A program made the position numbers and the translations under genes. Source: an uncultured Bacilli bacterium (GTDB lineage Bacteria; Bacillota_I; Bacilli_A; RF39; UBA660). Taken from it: DNA of 64,000 bases. Positions 1 to 8,692 of the stretch are shown here, in pieces (within the stretch, counting starts at the first letter, position 1; the number at the start of each line of letters is the position of its first letter). The DNA lies in contig CAKOSN010000005.1 in NCBI GenBank assembly GCA_934102255.1, forward strand, positions 1-64,000, in the 5' to 3' direction. Under the pieces are notes generated by a model. The model ran no database searches. It worked only from the letters and a program-made list of their open reading frames with translations, and had not been told where the DNA came from.

Positions 1-87
1 TTTGCTTAGTCTTTTAGTAATGTCCCTATTAGAGCAAATTCTTTCTATATCTCCCATACAATCATCTCACTTTCAAAGTGTAATTTA

Positions 88-474
88 CTATTTAAACCTA
101 AAACCTAAATGCCCATTTTTACTAAGATAGTTAGGAAGATTATAATTAGCATTATCTAAAGAAAAGCTAACTTTATCTTCTTTGCAATAAATTGTATAAT
201 CTTCTCCATCTGGAAATCTATAAATTACTTCTATTCTCTTTAAATTTTTATAACAACCATTTAGATCTATATTATCTTTCGAGTAAAACATATTTTCTTC
301 TTGTTCTTGTAGTAAATTTATAATTTTTTCTTTGTTGGAATTATTTATATTCAAATAAGTGTAGTCTTGAACTTTTCCTAAAAATAATAATATACCCAAA
401 ATTATAAGTAATAATAACACAAAAGTTACTATTACTAGCATTATTAAAAATATCTTTAATATCCATTTCTTCAT
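88..474 (-). CDS. membrane-anchored hypothetical protein
   Basis: I do not recognise the family. The protein starts with a short Lys-rich stretch followed by one strongly hydrophobic segment (about residues 5-30), then a polar domain with two cysteines, so it is probably an N-terminally anchored extracytoplasmic protein. The start at 474 is chosen because AAGGAAC lies just upstream of that ATG; a longer reading to 498 has no such site. It slightly overlaps the end-to-start junction with the next upstream gene (485-1057), which has the same design, so the two form a small operon of anchored proteins of unknown role. Confidence 0.6.
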   Translation of the reverse strand: MKKWILKIFLIMLVIVTFVLLLLIILGILLFLGKVQDYTYLNINNSNKEKIINLLQEQEENMFYSKDNIDLNGCYKNLKRIEVIYRFPDGEDYTIYCKEDKVSFSLDNANYNLPNYLSKNGHLGFRFK

Positions 475-484
475 AATAAGTTCC

Positions 485-1057
485 TTAATAATATACACAG
501 TTTTTATCTTTAAACGAGCATTTTACGTTAGGGTCATCCTTAACTGTATTATCTACTTTAAATGGAGATGAGAGGTAGATGTTTTCATCATCAACTTTAT
601 CTATACCAATATGTAATTGACTAATGTTAGGTGTATTTTTGAAATTAAAATTTATGGTTACTTTTTCAACACTAAAACCATTTATTAAATACTTATCTAT
701 AATTCCTTTCTTACCAATGCAATGAATATAAATTGTATTATCTTTTACATATAAATTAGATCCGTCATCAACTGTATCACATTTTTTTATATTCTCTAAA
801 ACATAATATGTATCATTATTTTTTAATAATATATTAAGATGACTCCAAGAACTTGAATCATCATAATATCTTGAAATAACATAATTTTTATTATCATATT
901 CTAAACTTTTTATGGTTGTTTCATTAGAAACAAATATATATTTGTTTAAACTAGATAACGAACTCTTATAATTTAAAGACTTAATAAATTGATACATTAT
1001 AAAGCCAAATAATGAAATCAATATTATCAACGAAATTATTAAAATCTTCTTTTTCAT
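485..1057 (-). CDS. membrane-anchored hypothetical protein
   Basis: Unrecognised 190-residue protein. It has a Lys-rich N-terminus, one transmembrane or signal segment (about residues 4-26) and a polar beta-rich extracytoplasmic part ending in a Cys pair near the C-terminus. The ATG follows a good GGAGG. It is directly upstream of the second anchored protein at 88-474, so the two are likely co-expressed and may be accessory genes of the element on their right, or belong to its flank. No enzymatic motif is visible. Confidence 0.6.
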   Translation of the reverse strand: MKKKILIISLIILISLFGFIMYQFIKSLNYKSSLSSLNKYIFVSNETTIKSLEYDNKNYVISRYYDDSSSWSHLNILLKNNDTYYVLENIKKCDTVDDGSNLYVKDNTIYIHCIGKKGIIDKYLINGFSVEKVTINFNFKNTPNISQLHIGIDKVDDENIYLSSPFKVDNTVKDDPNVKCSFKDKNCVYY

Positions 1058-1173
1058 AATCTATCCTCCATTTTAACAAATTATTATCTGTCGTTGATAA
1101 CATTATATCATATAACAATCTTTTTAAACTTCATATAATAATTTTTTTGACAATTTCCTAGTTTCAAAAGCTA

Positions 1174-1202
1174 TTGAAATACTTCTTAATTTTTGATATA
1201 AT
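1174..1202 (+). promoter_or_regulatory. sigma-A type promoter of the rightward small RNA
   Basis: TTGAAA at 1174-1179 and TATAAT at 1197-1202 are separated by 17 bases, a near-consensus housekeeping promoter on the strand opposite to the flanking genes. Confidence 0.7.
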
Positions 1203-1208
1203 GTAATT

Positions 1209-1362
1209 GCTTTTATGGAATTGGGTTTGTAATCTAATTTTGCTAAAGCGGTATAGAGGCACGCGTTAATTGATTTCTATGTCATTAAATGGTATTGTGT
1301 GCCGAGTTATATTTATGAAAGTCTGCCAAGAGCAGTCGGCTGTTTAGACAGCCTCTTTTTTT
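1209..1362 (+). ncRNA. candidate structured small RNA, family not recognised
   Basis: A promoter ending at 1202 and a clear intrinsic terminator at 1338-1362 bracket about 154 bases on the plus strand with no convincing ORF. Visible pairing includes GGCAC (about 1258) with GTGCC about 40 bases later enclosing a smaller TTAA-type hairpin, CTGC/GCAG around 1323-1335, and the terminator stem. It lies between two leftward genes, downstream of the relaxase operon, and would converge with that operon's transcript. It could be a regulatory RNA of the element, for instance antisense to readthrough RNA. It does not match features I know of 6S, SRP, tmRNA or common riboswitches. Confidence 0.55.
1338..1362 (+). 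terminator. intrinsic terminator of the small RNA
   Basis: The perfect 6-bp stem GGCTGT/ACAGCC with a TTAG loop is followed by TC and a run of seven to eight T. Confidence 0.85.
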
Positions 1363-1442
1363 ATGTCCAAATATAATCGACACTTCATCATATACACAAC
1401 CGATGCATTAATGTGCGTTTATACTGTAACTTTTTTTGTTTA

Positions 1443-2030
1443 TCAAATTATAATATTCATATTTTTATTTTTTAAATTATTTAATGAAATATCATTTGAT
1501 AATAATTCTTCTAAAAATTTAGAATCTTTATATAAATTTGTTTTTATTCCTCTAATTGAAAATTGATTATACTTGCTAATATCACTACCAAAATCTAATT
1601 TAACCTTATCATATTTAAGTAGATTATCATTAAATTTTTTTATTAATAGATCGTTAATTAAATAAATCATAAAGCTATTAGCTTTTGTTTCTTCATTTTT
1701 ATTAAAAATGCCAAATATAGGAAAATCTTCTTTGGTTTCATCATAGCACTTTATAAATAAACAATTATCTTTATCTGTAATAAATGATTGAATTAATAAA
1801 TCATCGGCAATACTAATTGCGTAGTTAGTTTCTAATAAATGCTTTAAAGAAAAAGAATCAATATTTAAATTTTGATCGATTACATCATCTTCTAAGCAAA
1901 TGTTATAATGTGCTAATACAAAAGCCTGTATATAATCAATGGTCTTTCGTTTAGCATCCATACTATTTTTACCTAACAACAAATCACTACTAACTTTATC
2001 ATTTATTCTAGTAATATCAACTACATACAT
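1443..2030 (-). CDS. hypothetical protein downstream of relaxase
   Basis: Unrecognised 195-residue soluble protein, rich in Lys, Asn and Leu, without signal peptide or membrane segment. Its ATG overlaps the stop of the relaxase gene (TAATG), and GGAGGGAG lies within the relaxase end, so it is translationally coupled and probably the last gene of the mobilisation operon. Position suggests a transfer or maintenance accessory role, but nothing in the sequence shows a function. Its 3' end faces the rightward small RNA. Confidence 0.6.
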   Translation of the reverse strand: MYVVDITRINDKVSSDLLLGKNSMDAKRKTIDYIQAFVLAHYNICLEDDVIDQNLNIDSFSLKHLLETNYAISIADDLLIQSFITDKDNCLFIKCYDETKEDFPIFGIFNKNEETKANSFMIYLINDLLIKKFNDNLLKYDKVKLDFGSDISKYNQFSIRGIKTNLYKDSKFLEELLSNDISLNNLKNKNMNIII

Positions 2031-3478
2031 TATTTTTTATATTCTCCCTCCAATTCAAATTGCAAATCATTAATAATCTGTTTTTCTTCTTGCTCTAATT
2101 CGTACATTAAATGATTTACTGCAAGATTAATGAACCTTTTATAGTTTAATTCTTGATAAAAAAACTTTTCTTTAAATTTATTATATCTATTTGCATCATA
2201 ACCAAGTCTTTTTAAAGCATCATAATATTCCTTTATGGACATATCCATATCAAGACTAGTTACTGATTTAATCAATGTATCAATATCATAGTTGTAATGA
2301 GAATTTTCACACCAGCGTGTAAATACTTTTTTTATTTGATTATTATTTAATTCAGCAAGCATACATACTTTATATAAATCTTTAGCAATGCTTAATTTAG
2401 TTTCTTCTTTTGAATAGTCGTTGCGACTTTTGAAATTAAAATCATTAATATGCTTTTGTAAGAATATTTTTTCTCTTTTCATAAAACCTAAAGATGCATA
2501 TATTTTGTAACTATGTAATATTTCATTACCAATTTTAGAATATAATTTGTTTAACTGATTATTATAGTAGTTTCTATTTTTATTACTATTAGATTGACCG
2601 TATACTTGATTTAATTCTTTTTGATGATTCTCTAGTAATTTTAAATAATTAGCATAATCATATTTTATTGAATCATGCATTAAGATATAATTAATAATTC
2701 CATTCAATTCATCAATGTACGGAATCATATTTTTAGAATTATATTGTAATCTACCGTTTTTAGGTAATTTTTCATAAAATCCTAATAACAAGGTATTTAA
2801 ATTTTTTCTATATTTATCACTAAACAGTCGCTGAGAATTAATTTTATAAAGTTCTTTAATATTAATTTTAGAAGTAATATTATTAAACTCTTTTTCTCTT
2901 AACTCATAAAATTTAGTATTATCTATTAAATAATTAGCTACATTACTCTTAAAATTATATATTACAAATTTATTGTATTTTGGATTAGTTTTCTTTGGTA
3001 CTTTTTCATAAATACAAAAGTGAATATGTGGGTGCTTAGTATCACGATGTAACGCACATAACCATTCTGTATTATTTATATCTAAGCCCATGTCTAAAAT
3101 TAAATTAGGCATAACATTATTGGTTAAACTATAAAAATCCATTTTTGTAATAAGACCATGACTAATAGCAAAATCAGGCGGAAAAGAAAGAAATCCTCTC
3201 CAGAAAATTCCTTTTTTATCCATGCCTTTTATATTATCAAAAGCATCTTTTCTTGTTAAATTACCCTTTGAATTCCAAATAAAAAATTCATCAGTTTCGG
3301 TTAAATAACTCTCTTTACTTCCATAAAAAGCATAATCTTTTAATAAATCATTTTCGTCAATGCTTGTATAATCAGCTTTATTTTTTTGAGAGGCATATTT
3401 AATCCATTTTGTTATTCCTAGTCGCTTATTTGCAGAAACTTTATACTGCATTTGAAAAACAATATCACTCTTGCTCAT
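2030..3478 (-). CDS. MOBP-type relaxase (MobP2-like)
   Basis: Relaxases nick the transfer origin and stay covalently bound to the DNA that is passed to the recipient. The 482-residue protein has the three-histidine metal motif H-R-D-T-K-H-P-H-I-H (H144, H149, H151, H153), which together with the preceding hydrophobic strand matches motif III of MOBP relaxases. The rest is helical and basic, as expected for a C-terminal region that contacts the transfer machinery. The start overlaps the stop of the ribbon-helix-helix gene upstream and has GGAG nearby. The group name MobP2 is inferred from overall layout; the relaxase assignment itself is firm. Confidence 0.87.
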   Translation of the reverse strand: MSKSDIVFQMQYKVSANKRLGITKWIKYASQKNKADYTSIDENDLLKDYAFYGSKESYLTETDEFFIWNSKGNLTRKDAFDNIKGMDKKGIFWRGFLSFPPDFAISHGLITKMDFYSLTNNVMPNLILDMGLDINNTEWLCALHRDTKHPHIHFCIYEKVPKKTNPKYNKFVIYNFKSNVANYLIDNTKFYELREKEFNNITSKINIKELYKINSQRLFSDKYRKNLNTLLLGFYEKLPKNGRLQYNSKNMIPYIDELNGIINYILMHDSIKYDYANYLKLLENHQKELNQVYGQSNSNKNRNYYNNQLNKLYSKIGNEILHSYKIYASLGFMKREKIFLQKHINDFNFKSRNDYSKEETKLSIAKDLYKVCMLAELNNNQIKKVFTRWCENSHYNYDIDTLIKSVTSLDMDMSIKEYYDALKRLGYDANRYNKFKEKFFYQELNYKRFINLAVNHLMYELEQEEKQIINDLQFELEGEYKK

Positions 3479-3896
3479 CCTCTAACTCCTTTTTTTGAGC
3501 TTGTATTTTTCGCATATCTTTAAGCACTAATTCTTGGGCTTTTTCGGTAATCGGATGAGGGATAATTGAAACATTTAATTCTTCCTTTGTTTGCGGAATT
3601 TTTAAATGTTGCATAAATATATCTTGTTGTTTTAAAAGCCACTTTGTATTAAATTCAGTTTTATTTTCTACAACCATCAGTTGTTTAAAATAAGAATCAA
3701 AACTCTTTTTAAAAGAAATATTAAATAGATTTATAAACTGTGTTTGACTATCATTTAATTTATTTGTTTGCATTTTTTCTTTAACAGCTTGGTACACAAA
3801 TTCAGATACATTCATATTATTTTTTTGAGCTAAAACATTTATCTCTTGTTTTTCTTGCTCTGTAACTCTAAAGCTAATTCTTTCTTCTTTATTTAT
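3465..3896 (-). CDS. ribbon-helix-helix mobilisation accessory protein (MobC-like), apparent ATA start
   Basis: The N-terminal part reads as a classic ribbon-helix-helix: the strand R-I-S-F-R-V-T then E-Q-E-K-Q-E-I-N-V-L-A, followed by a helix. The fold dimerises on DNA and helps relaxases at oriT. This part lies upstream of the first ATG (3815), which has no ribosome site and would delete the domain. In-frame codons back to the stop contain no ATG, GTG or TTG. The only well-placed codon is ATA at 3896, six bases after AAAGGA and overlapping the TAA of the upstream gene, which predicts 143 residues. The C-terminal half is helical and charged. The next gene is the relaxase, with overlap. Confidence 0.75.
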   Translation of the reverse strand: MNKEERISFRVTEQEKQEINVLAQKNNMNVSEFVYQAVKEKMQTNKLNDSQTQFINLFNISFKKSFDSYFKQLMVVENKTEFNTKWLLKQQDIFMQHLKIPQTKEELNVSIIPHPITEKAQELVLKDMRKIQAQKKELEDEQE

Positions 3897-4081
3897 TTCG
3901 ATTCCTTTAAATCTTTTGCATTCTTAATAAGAATATCAATATTTTCTAATATAAATTCTTTTGAAATTAGATTAATTAAATCTTGTTGAGTCATACCTTT
4001 AATGTTTAAAATTGTCTTTACTGCATCATAAAGATTAGCATCAATTTTCCCTTTAATTACACAATTTTCGTTATTTATAAT
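3893..4081 (-). CDS. small hypothetical protein at head of mobilisation operon
   Basis: A small protein of about 62 residues, with the segment M-T-Q-Q-D-L-I-N-L-I resembling a helix of a DNA-binding or dimerisation domain; the family is not recognised. GGAGGTGG at 4084-4091 is a perfect ribosome site, and the codons at proper distance are ATT (4081) and ATA (4078). The ATG at 4093 overlaps the ribosome site itself and has none of its own; an open frame to 4180 runs into the oriT-like region and is unlikely to be translated. Its TAA overlaps the ATA start of the ribbon-helix-helix gene. Confidence 0.5.
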   Translation of the reverse strand: MINNENCVIKGKIDANLYDAVKTILNIKGMTQQDLINLISKEFILENIDILIKNAKDLKESK

Positions 4082-4180
4082 AACCACCTCCATAACATTT
4101 TTTCTTTTGTTTTTATCAGTTTTTATGTACCTTTTTATGTAACCCCTAAAAGCAGGATAACTACGGCTGACAAACAACAT

Positions 4181-4341
4181 CGCCAGTGGCGAGTTAGCCC
4201 TAAATATAGGGGATTAGCAAAGTTTCAAATGTATGACAAGCCATCTACTTGTATGACTTTTTGATGACAAAAAATAAGCCAAATTTTACATAACTTTACG
4301 GTTTGTAAGACAAATGTTATAACAAAATCGGCTATTTTTTG
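4181..4341. other. candidate origin of transfer / control region
   Basis: The gene-free stretch 4181-4410 lies at the head of the mob genes. It holds the hairpin CGCC-agt-GGCG (4181-4191), the inverted repeat CCCTA-aata-TAGGG (4198-4211), GTATGAC repeated 20 bases apart (4231, 4251) with a third ATGAC at 4264, and a near-perfect 12/13-bp inverted repeat CAAAAAATAAGCC (4268-4280) / GGCTATTTTTTG (4330-4341). Position next to a relaxase and its ribbon-helix-helix partner makes oriT the natural reading; the nick site is not identified. Confidence 0.5.
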
Positions 4342-4410
4342 CCCCAAAAATGCCACTTTTGTACTCGATTATGTACAATTTTTTTCTATTTTAATACATT
4401 AATTAGTACA

Positions 4411-5127
4411 TTAAATTGCGATGTTTATATCTTCTGTTAACTCTACTTTATACCTTTCGTTTAAGAGATTTAAAGTTGCTTCAAAAACTTTTTCAACTAA
4501 ATTTTCATCTTCGCCAAAGCTTTCAACAACCTTACGCACAACTGCCTTGCTGACATAATCTTCATGATTTTTCTTTAGATCATGTACAATAGAGTTTGCA
4601 ATTGTTTCTGAATAAGAATAGACTAATTCTTCTTCTTTCGCCATCTTCTTGCTCCTTTCTGAATTCATTATTATATTAATGAGAGCCACATCAACTTCTG
4701 TTATTTCATCCATTAATTTTTTAATTACTTTATCTTTTTTATAGTAATTATCAGCAACATTAAATACATTATTATCATTATAAGGAATATTATTTTCTCT
4801 AAATCTTTTTTCAAGTTGATGCATTAAATCGTACCTTTTTACTTCTAACTTTACTTGCTTTTTATAGAAAGGTAATGAGTAAAAATCAACTTCATAATCC
4901 CTTTTTAGAATTAACATTGCCTTATAATATATTGGTATTTCTTGTTCTAGATTATAATTAAAATTACAAAAAGAACAAGCAATTAAATCAACAAACTCTT
5001 GAGGCTTTTTCTTTCTAATAATAAGATCATAGCTATTGAATGCTATTGATTCGCTATCCATTAAGTCTTCAAAATCTTTAACTGTTAAGTCTTTTTTAGA
5101 TGGCAAATTCAATTTTCTTTTGACTAT
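4411..5127 (-). CDS. hypothetical transfer-module protein, apparent ATA start
   Basis: Unrecognised soluble protein of about 238 residues, mostly helical and charged, with two cysteines in C-S-F-C-N-F early on and an acidic C-terminus. It sits between the M23 peptidase and the mobilisation operon, so a role in DNA processing or transfer regulation is plausible. AGGAGG at 5135-5140 is 7 bases before an in-frame ATA (5127). The first TTG (5112) is 22 bases away, too far for that site. The ribosome site overlaps the TAG of the upstream peptidase gene. Confidence 0.55.
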   Translation of the reverse strand: MVKRKLNLPSKKDLTVKDFEDLMDSESIAFNSYDLIIRKKKPQEFVDLIACSFCNFNYNLEQEIPIYYKAMLILKRDYEVDFYSLPFYKKQVKLEVKRYDLMHQLEKRFRENNIPYNDNNVFNVADNYYKKDKVIKKLMDEITEVDVALINIIMNSERSKKMAKEEELVYSYSETIANSIVHDLKKNHEDYVSKAVVRKVVESFGEDENLVEKVFEATLNLLNERYKVELTEDINIAI

Positions 5128-5138
5128 ATTTTTTCCTC

Positions 5139-5714
5139 CTAATTAGTTCCATAAATTATAAACTTTGGATCAATTAAATCTTTTTCTTGAAATGAAATTT
5201 TATTTTTCATAATCATAAAGTGAAGATGGCAACCTGTACTAGCACCAGTCGAGCCAACTTGTCCAATCGGTTGTCCTTTTGCAATCGGCTCATCCTTTAT
5301 TACAGTAATAGAATTATCCAACATGTGTCCGTATACTGTAAAAATAGCACCCGCATTAGTTGTGTGTTTTATATAAACATAATTACCCAAGCCTGTAGGA
5401 CTATAACCAACTTCATAAACAATTCCATCAGCACTTGCAACAACATTATTACCGCAGGAAGATGCTAAATCCATACCTGAATGGAATTTTATTTCACCAC
5501 TTCCTAATGGGTCTAAACGGTTTCCAAATTCAGATGTTACAGAAAAATAATCTCTACTTTCAAATGGGATATCAAACCCATCTTCAAGAGCAATAACAAC
5601 TGATGGATCTGATGTAATAGATTGATTACCTATTAAAGCAATCATTAAAATTAAAAGTAATACAAAAGGGATACCAATTATAAAACTTAATTTTAGAAGT
5701 TTTATATCATTCAA
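5139..5714 (-). CDS. M23 (LytM-type) cell-wall endopeptidase of the transfer apparatus
   Basis: The protein cleaves peptidoglycan cross-bridges to let the secretion channel cross the wall, the usual role of such hydrolases in Gram-positive conjugation. It has an N-terminal membrane anchor (about residues 8-28), then a LytM domain with the zinc ligands H-S-G-M-D and C-H-L-H-F, plus V-Y-G-H. It lacks the N-terminal lysozyme domain found in bifunctional CwlT-type hydrolases, so it is a short version at 191 residues. Its ATG overlaps the end of virB4, showing coupling to the ATPase gene. Confidence 0.88.
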   Translation of the reverse strand: MNDIKLLKLSFIIGIPFVLLLILMIALIGNQSITSDPSVVIALEDGFDIPFESRDYFSVTSEFGNRLDPLGSGEIKFHSGMDLASSCGNNVVASADGIVYEVGYSPTGLGNYVYIKHTTNAGAIFTVYGHMLDNSITVIKDEPIAKGQPIGQVGSTGASTGCHLHFMIMKNKISFQEKDLIDPKFIIYGTN

Positions 5715-8099
5715 TTAACGACCACCAGCTGTACCGAATAGTTCTTTTTCTTCTTGTCTTAAATGAATTTGGATAGGTAATCTTGTATCTTGAGATATAA
5801 CAAATAAGCCTTGTCCTCGAGAGGCAGTTGTAAGAAATTGTACCTCTGATTCGCTTAATTTCATCATATCTTTTACAGAATCAATTTCTTTTTGACCTTG
5901 AGCCATTATCATTAAATAAGCACTATTATCAATAATAACCTGTCCATATCTTTCTAACCCAGCCGAACAATAATCAGCTAAGTTTTGAGATATAGTCCAT
6001 AACGAACCGTTATATTTTCTAATTCTTTTAGAAGTTCTTTTTAAGAAATCAATTCCATCTTTATTATTTTGGTCAATTAGTAAATGAGATTCATCACAAA
6101 CTAATATTACTTGTTCGTTTCTGTTTTTGCTAATTTCATTCCAACACCATGATAAGATATTAAAGAACTGAGTTTTTAGAATAGTATCATCAGAATCAAC
6201 AAGACTATTAATATCCAGTACGATAAAATCGCTATTATTATCTACCTTAATAGATGAAGTTCCATTAAATAATCTGGCATCAGCACCTATGGTCGCTCTT
6301 TTTAACATCGAACATATTTTTTCTAATGATTCTACAACATTACGAGCTTCTTTATTAACTTTAGCCTCTGTTAATTTTTCTCTAGTTTTATTATATAAAT
6401 TTTGCATAATTGGGTAATCATCACTTGATAGTTTAGATAAATCTGTATCAAAATCTATGCCTTTATCTCTATAAACCTCTATTAAGATTTCTTCAATTTT
6501 TGTTAATTCATAAGCCGATAAATCTTGTAAATAATATTTAATAAAGGTTCTAAATGTTTGAAAATGTTTAGATAAATCATTGTTAACATCTTTAGAATCT
6601 TTATCATCAAAATCATCAGCTCCTAAGCGAACTTCTAAAGGATTAATTATTCCCGAAGTACCAGTACCGCAATCAATCCAACATCCTCCGACATTTTCGC
6701 AAAGGTCACGGAATTCACGCTCTGGGTCAATTACTATAATTTTAGAACCACGACACCATGCTCCACGAATTAATTTTTTTATTAAAGTTGACTTTCCTGA
6801 ACCAGACTTACCAATGATGACAGCATTGGAATTATTTCTTTTATTAGTTCTTTTCCATAAATCAAAAAATATTAAACCACCTAAAGCATCATTGCCAAGC
6901 ATAATAGCATCGCCATCATCTTGTAAGTTTTGAAAAATAAAAGGAAAAGAAGAAGCAACCGTCATCATTGGAATAGGTAAACCATATTGCTTTTCTAAAT
7001 CACGATACATTGTTGGTAAGCACATTTTCAATGACCTTTCTTGTTCAAACATTAAATCAGCTCCACTTAAACCATAAGCAGATAAGGTTGCTTTTAATTC
7101 TTTTTTTGCCTTTTCCATACTTTCTTTAGTTTCGCCATAGCAAAGAAAATTTACGGTTAATAGAGAGAATCTTTCATGCTCCCTATCTATACGATTAACA
7201 AGCTCTACCAAATCTTGCATTTGATTATTAAATAATATTTGATCGTTATAATCATTTATATTTATCATTTTAGATTTTAATTCTGATATACTTTTTTTCA
7301 AAGTATTACTTATTTCTTGATTATCAGTTGGGCTTATAGTCATAACCATTCTAGTATTATTAACATTAGCAACAGCTCCTAACCACCCGATATTAACTAA
7401 CGATGGGTAGGACACCAAAGTTAAAACACTAACATAAGCATCACCAAGTATTAAATCTTTTTCGCTAAATTTTAGCCCTTTTGGGGCGATTCTTTCCTTA
7501 AACGAATGATTTATGCTTGTACCATCTTTCTTAAAGGTTTCAAGCGAAGAAACGGGGTTTAATAAGACATATAATAAATCCCGCCACTCCTCACTAGAAA
7601 CTCTAAAACTGGTTAATCCAATAGAAGAAAATTCTTGAATTAAATCATTAACTTTTTGATTAAGCAAATTTTCGTTAGATAAGTCTTCCTCAACTATTAA
7701 ATAAAATTCTCGATTTACTACTGATTTACGATTATTAAGACTACTTATAAAATCGTAGTCTTCTTCTAATAATTTAATTTTATATTTATTTTTTGTTTGT
7801 TTAATTTTAGAACCTAAAATATTTAAGTTATTATCTAAATTAATCGGTTTATCAACGCAAAAAATTTTTATAGGATAATCAATCGAATTTAAAGTCTTTT
7901 TTAATTGAGAAACTTTTGCTTGTTGTTCCTCATCAAAAAGTAATGACAAATTAATAGAACTAATTTTAATACCAGCGAGTAACCTGTCATTATCTAAATA
8001 CACATAATTATTCCAGACATCATTAAATGGAATAAAATCTAAAATTGTTTTAGGGATTTTCTTCTTTAAAGAATTATTTTCTTTATTAAATTTAGAAAT
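5715..8099 (-). CDS. VirB4-family ATPase of type IV secretion, apparent ATT start
   Basis: VirB4 powers assembly and substrate passage of the conjugation channel. Walker A G-K-S-G-S-G-K-S-T lies near residue 430 and Walker B V-I-L-V-C-D-E-S-H further on, with the characteristic N-terminal VirB4 domain. The first NTG start (GTG 8003) has no ribosome site and would remove about 32 residues, including K-K-K-I-P-K-T-I-L-D-F-I-P, which looks like the normal VirB4 N-terminus. GGAGGG (8107-8112) is exactly 7 bases before an in-frame ATT at 8099, giving 794 residues. The start overlaps the end of the small gene upstream. Confidence 0.88.
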   Translation of the reverse strand: MSKFNKENNSLKKKIPKTILDFIPFNDVWNNYVYLDNDRLLAGIKISSINLSLLFDEEQQAKVSQLKKTLNSIDYPIKIFCVDKPINLDNNLNILGSKIKQTKNKYKIKLLEEDYDFISSLNNRKSVVNREFYLIVEEDLSNENLLNQKVNDLIQEFSSIGLTSFRVSSEEWRDLLYVLLNPVSSLETFKKDGTSINHSFKERIAPKGLKFSEKDLILGDAYVSVLTLVSYPSLVNIGWLGAVANVNNTRMVMTISPTDNQEISNTLKKSISELKSKMININDYNDQILFNNQMQDLVELVNRIDREHERFSLLTVNFLCYGETKESMEKAKKELKATLSAYGLSGADLMFEQERSLKMCLPTMYRDLEKQYGLPIPMMTVASSFPFIFQNLQDDGDAIMLGNDALGGLIFFDLWKRTNKRNNSNAVIIGKSGSGKSTLIKKLIRGAWCRGSKIIVIDPEREFRDLCENVGGCWIDCGTGTSGIINPLEVRLGADDFDDKDSKDVNNDLSKHFQTFRTFIKYYLQDLSAYELTKIEEILIEVYRDKGIDFDTDLSKLSSDDYPIMQNLYNKTREKLTEAKVNKEARNVVESLEKICSMLKRATIGADARLFNGTSSIKVDNNSDFIVLDINSLVDSDDTILKTQFFNILSWCWNEISKNRNEQVILVCDESHLLIDQNNKDGIDFLKRTSKRIRKYNGSLWTISQNLADYCSAGLERYGQVIIDNSAYLMIMAQGQKEIDSVKDMMKLSESEVQFLTTASRGQGLFVISQDTRLPIQIHLRQEEKELFGTAGGR

Positions 8100-8334
8100 T
8101 GTTTATCCCTCCAAGTAGATTATTTAATTGAGAAATGATATTTTCTGTTGTTTCTTTTTTAGAATTTAACTTTTTCATTTCATCTAACTTAATTACAAGT
8201 AGGATTATCTTCCGATTAAATTCAGATACAGACATTTTATTTTTAAATGCTATTTTTCTAAATTTTATTTTATCATTATGCTCTAAATAAGTGTAAATAT
8301 AATCATCATATAAACTTAATCTATTATTTTCCAT
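8092..8334 (-). CDS. small hypothetical protein, possibly ribbon-helix-helix-like
   Basis: 80 residues, highly charged. The middle segment I-K-F-R-K-I-A-F-K-N-K-M-S-V-S-E-F-N resembles the strand-turn-helix start of MobC-type ribbon-helix-helix proteins, but the match is weak. It has an ordinary ATG; its 3' end carries the ribosome site for virB4. It lies between the DUF pair and virB4, where transfer operons often keep small structural or regulatory genes. Confidence 0.5.
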   Translation of the reverse strand: MENNRLSLYDDYIYTYLEHNDKIKFRKIAFKNKMSVSEFNRKIILLVIKLDEMKKLNSKKETTENIISQLNNLLGGINNF

Positions 8335-8335
8335 A

Positions 8336-8680
8336 TTATCTATTTATCCTATCTAGGTGCTTTCTAACACCATCAAAATCATATTTTTTTAGTATTCCCA
8401 TATTAAGAATGGCAATAGGAACATTCGTGTAATTATAATTAATACAGCCATTAATTTCTTTTATAATTCTTTTCTTTTTTAGAACTTTTAATAAACCATT
8501 ATTTTTAATATAAGGATCTAAAAAGACTTTATTATTATCTAGATAGACATCTTCTAAATTAAGAGTTATGTCATGTGATTCGGTATCATTTTCATATTTT
8601 AATCGTAATCTATTGTTATGATAGGTATAAACACTAATATTGTAATTTTTATTGTTTAATTTGATTATCTTTTTTCTAAT
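8336..8680 (-). CDS. DUF paralogue B (DUF4313-like), apparent ATT start
   Basis: This stretch would be left empty by ordinary gene callers: from its upstream TAA there is no ATG, GTG, TTG or CTG until codon 100 or so, yet an uninterrupted frame of 115 codons is present. AAGGAGG (about 8688-8694) lies 7 bases before ATT at 8680. The C-terminal half is visibly related to the neighbouring protein at 8693-9085: both have a tyrosine- and asparagine-rich strand region, then L-K-K-Y-D followed by G-V and a final helix. The name DUF4313-like is a recollection of small proteins in Gram-positive conjugative elements and is tentative. Function is unknown. Confidence 0.65.
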   Translation of the reverse strand: MRKKIIKLNNKNYNISVYTYHNNRLRLKYENDTESHDITLNLEDVYLDNNKVFLDPYIKNNGLLKVLKKKRIIKEINGCINYNYTNVPIAILNMGILKKYDFDGVRKHLDRINR

Positions 8681-8692
8681 AAATATTCCTCC

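Noticed and set aside
1209..1362. Retron msr/msd or 6S RNA
   Set aside because: No reverse transcriptase nearby, and the hallmark pairing of 6S or retron RNAs is not seen.
1363..1566. Plus-strand ORF after the small-RNA terminator
   Set aside because: It overlaps the 3' end of the leftward gene at 1443, has no ribosome site and follows directly on a terminator.
4411..5112. TTG start at 5112
   Set aside because: It lies 22 bases from the AGGAGG; ATA at 5127 fits the spacing, though the TTG cannot be fully excluded.
6580..6933. Plus-strand ORF inside virB4
   Set aside because: Shadow of the Walker-A region of virB4; no ribosome site.
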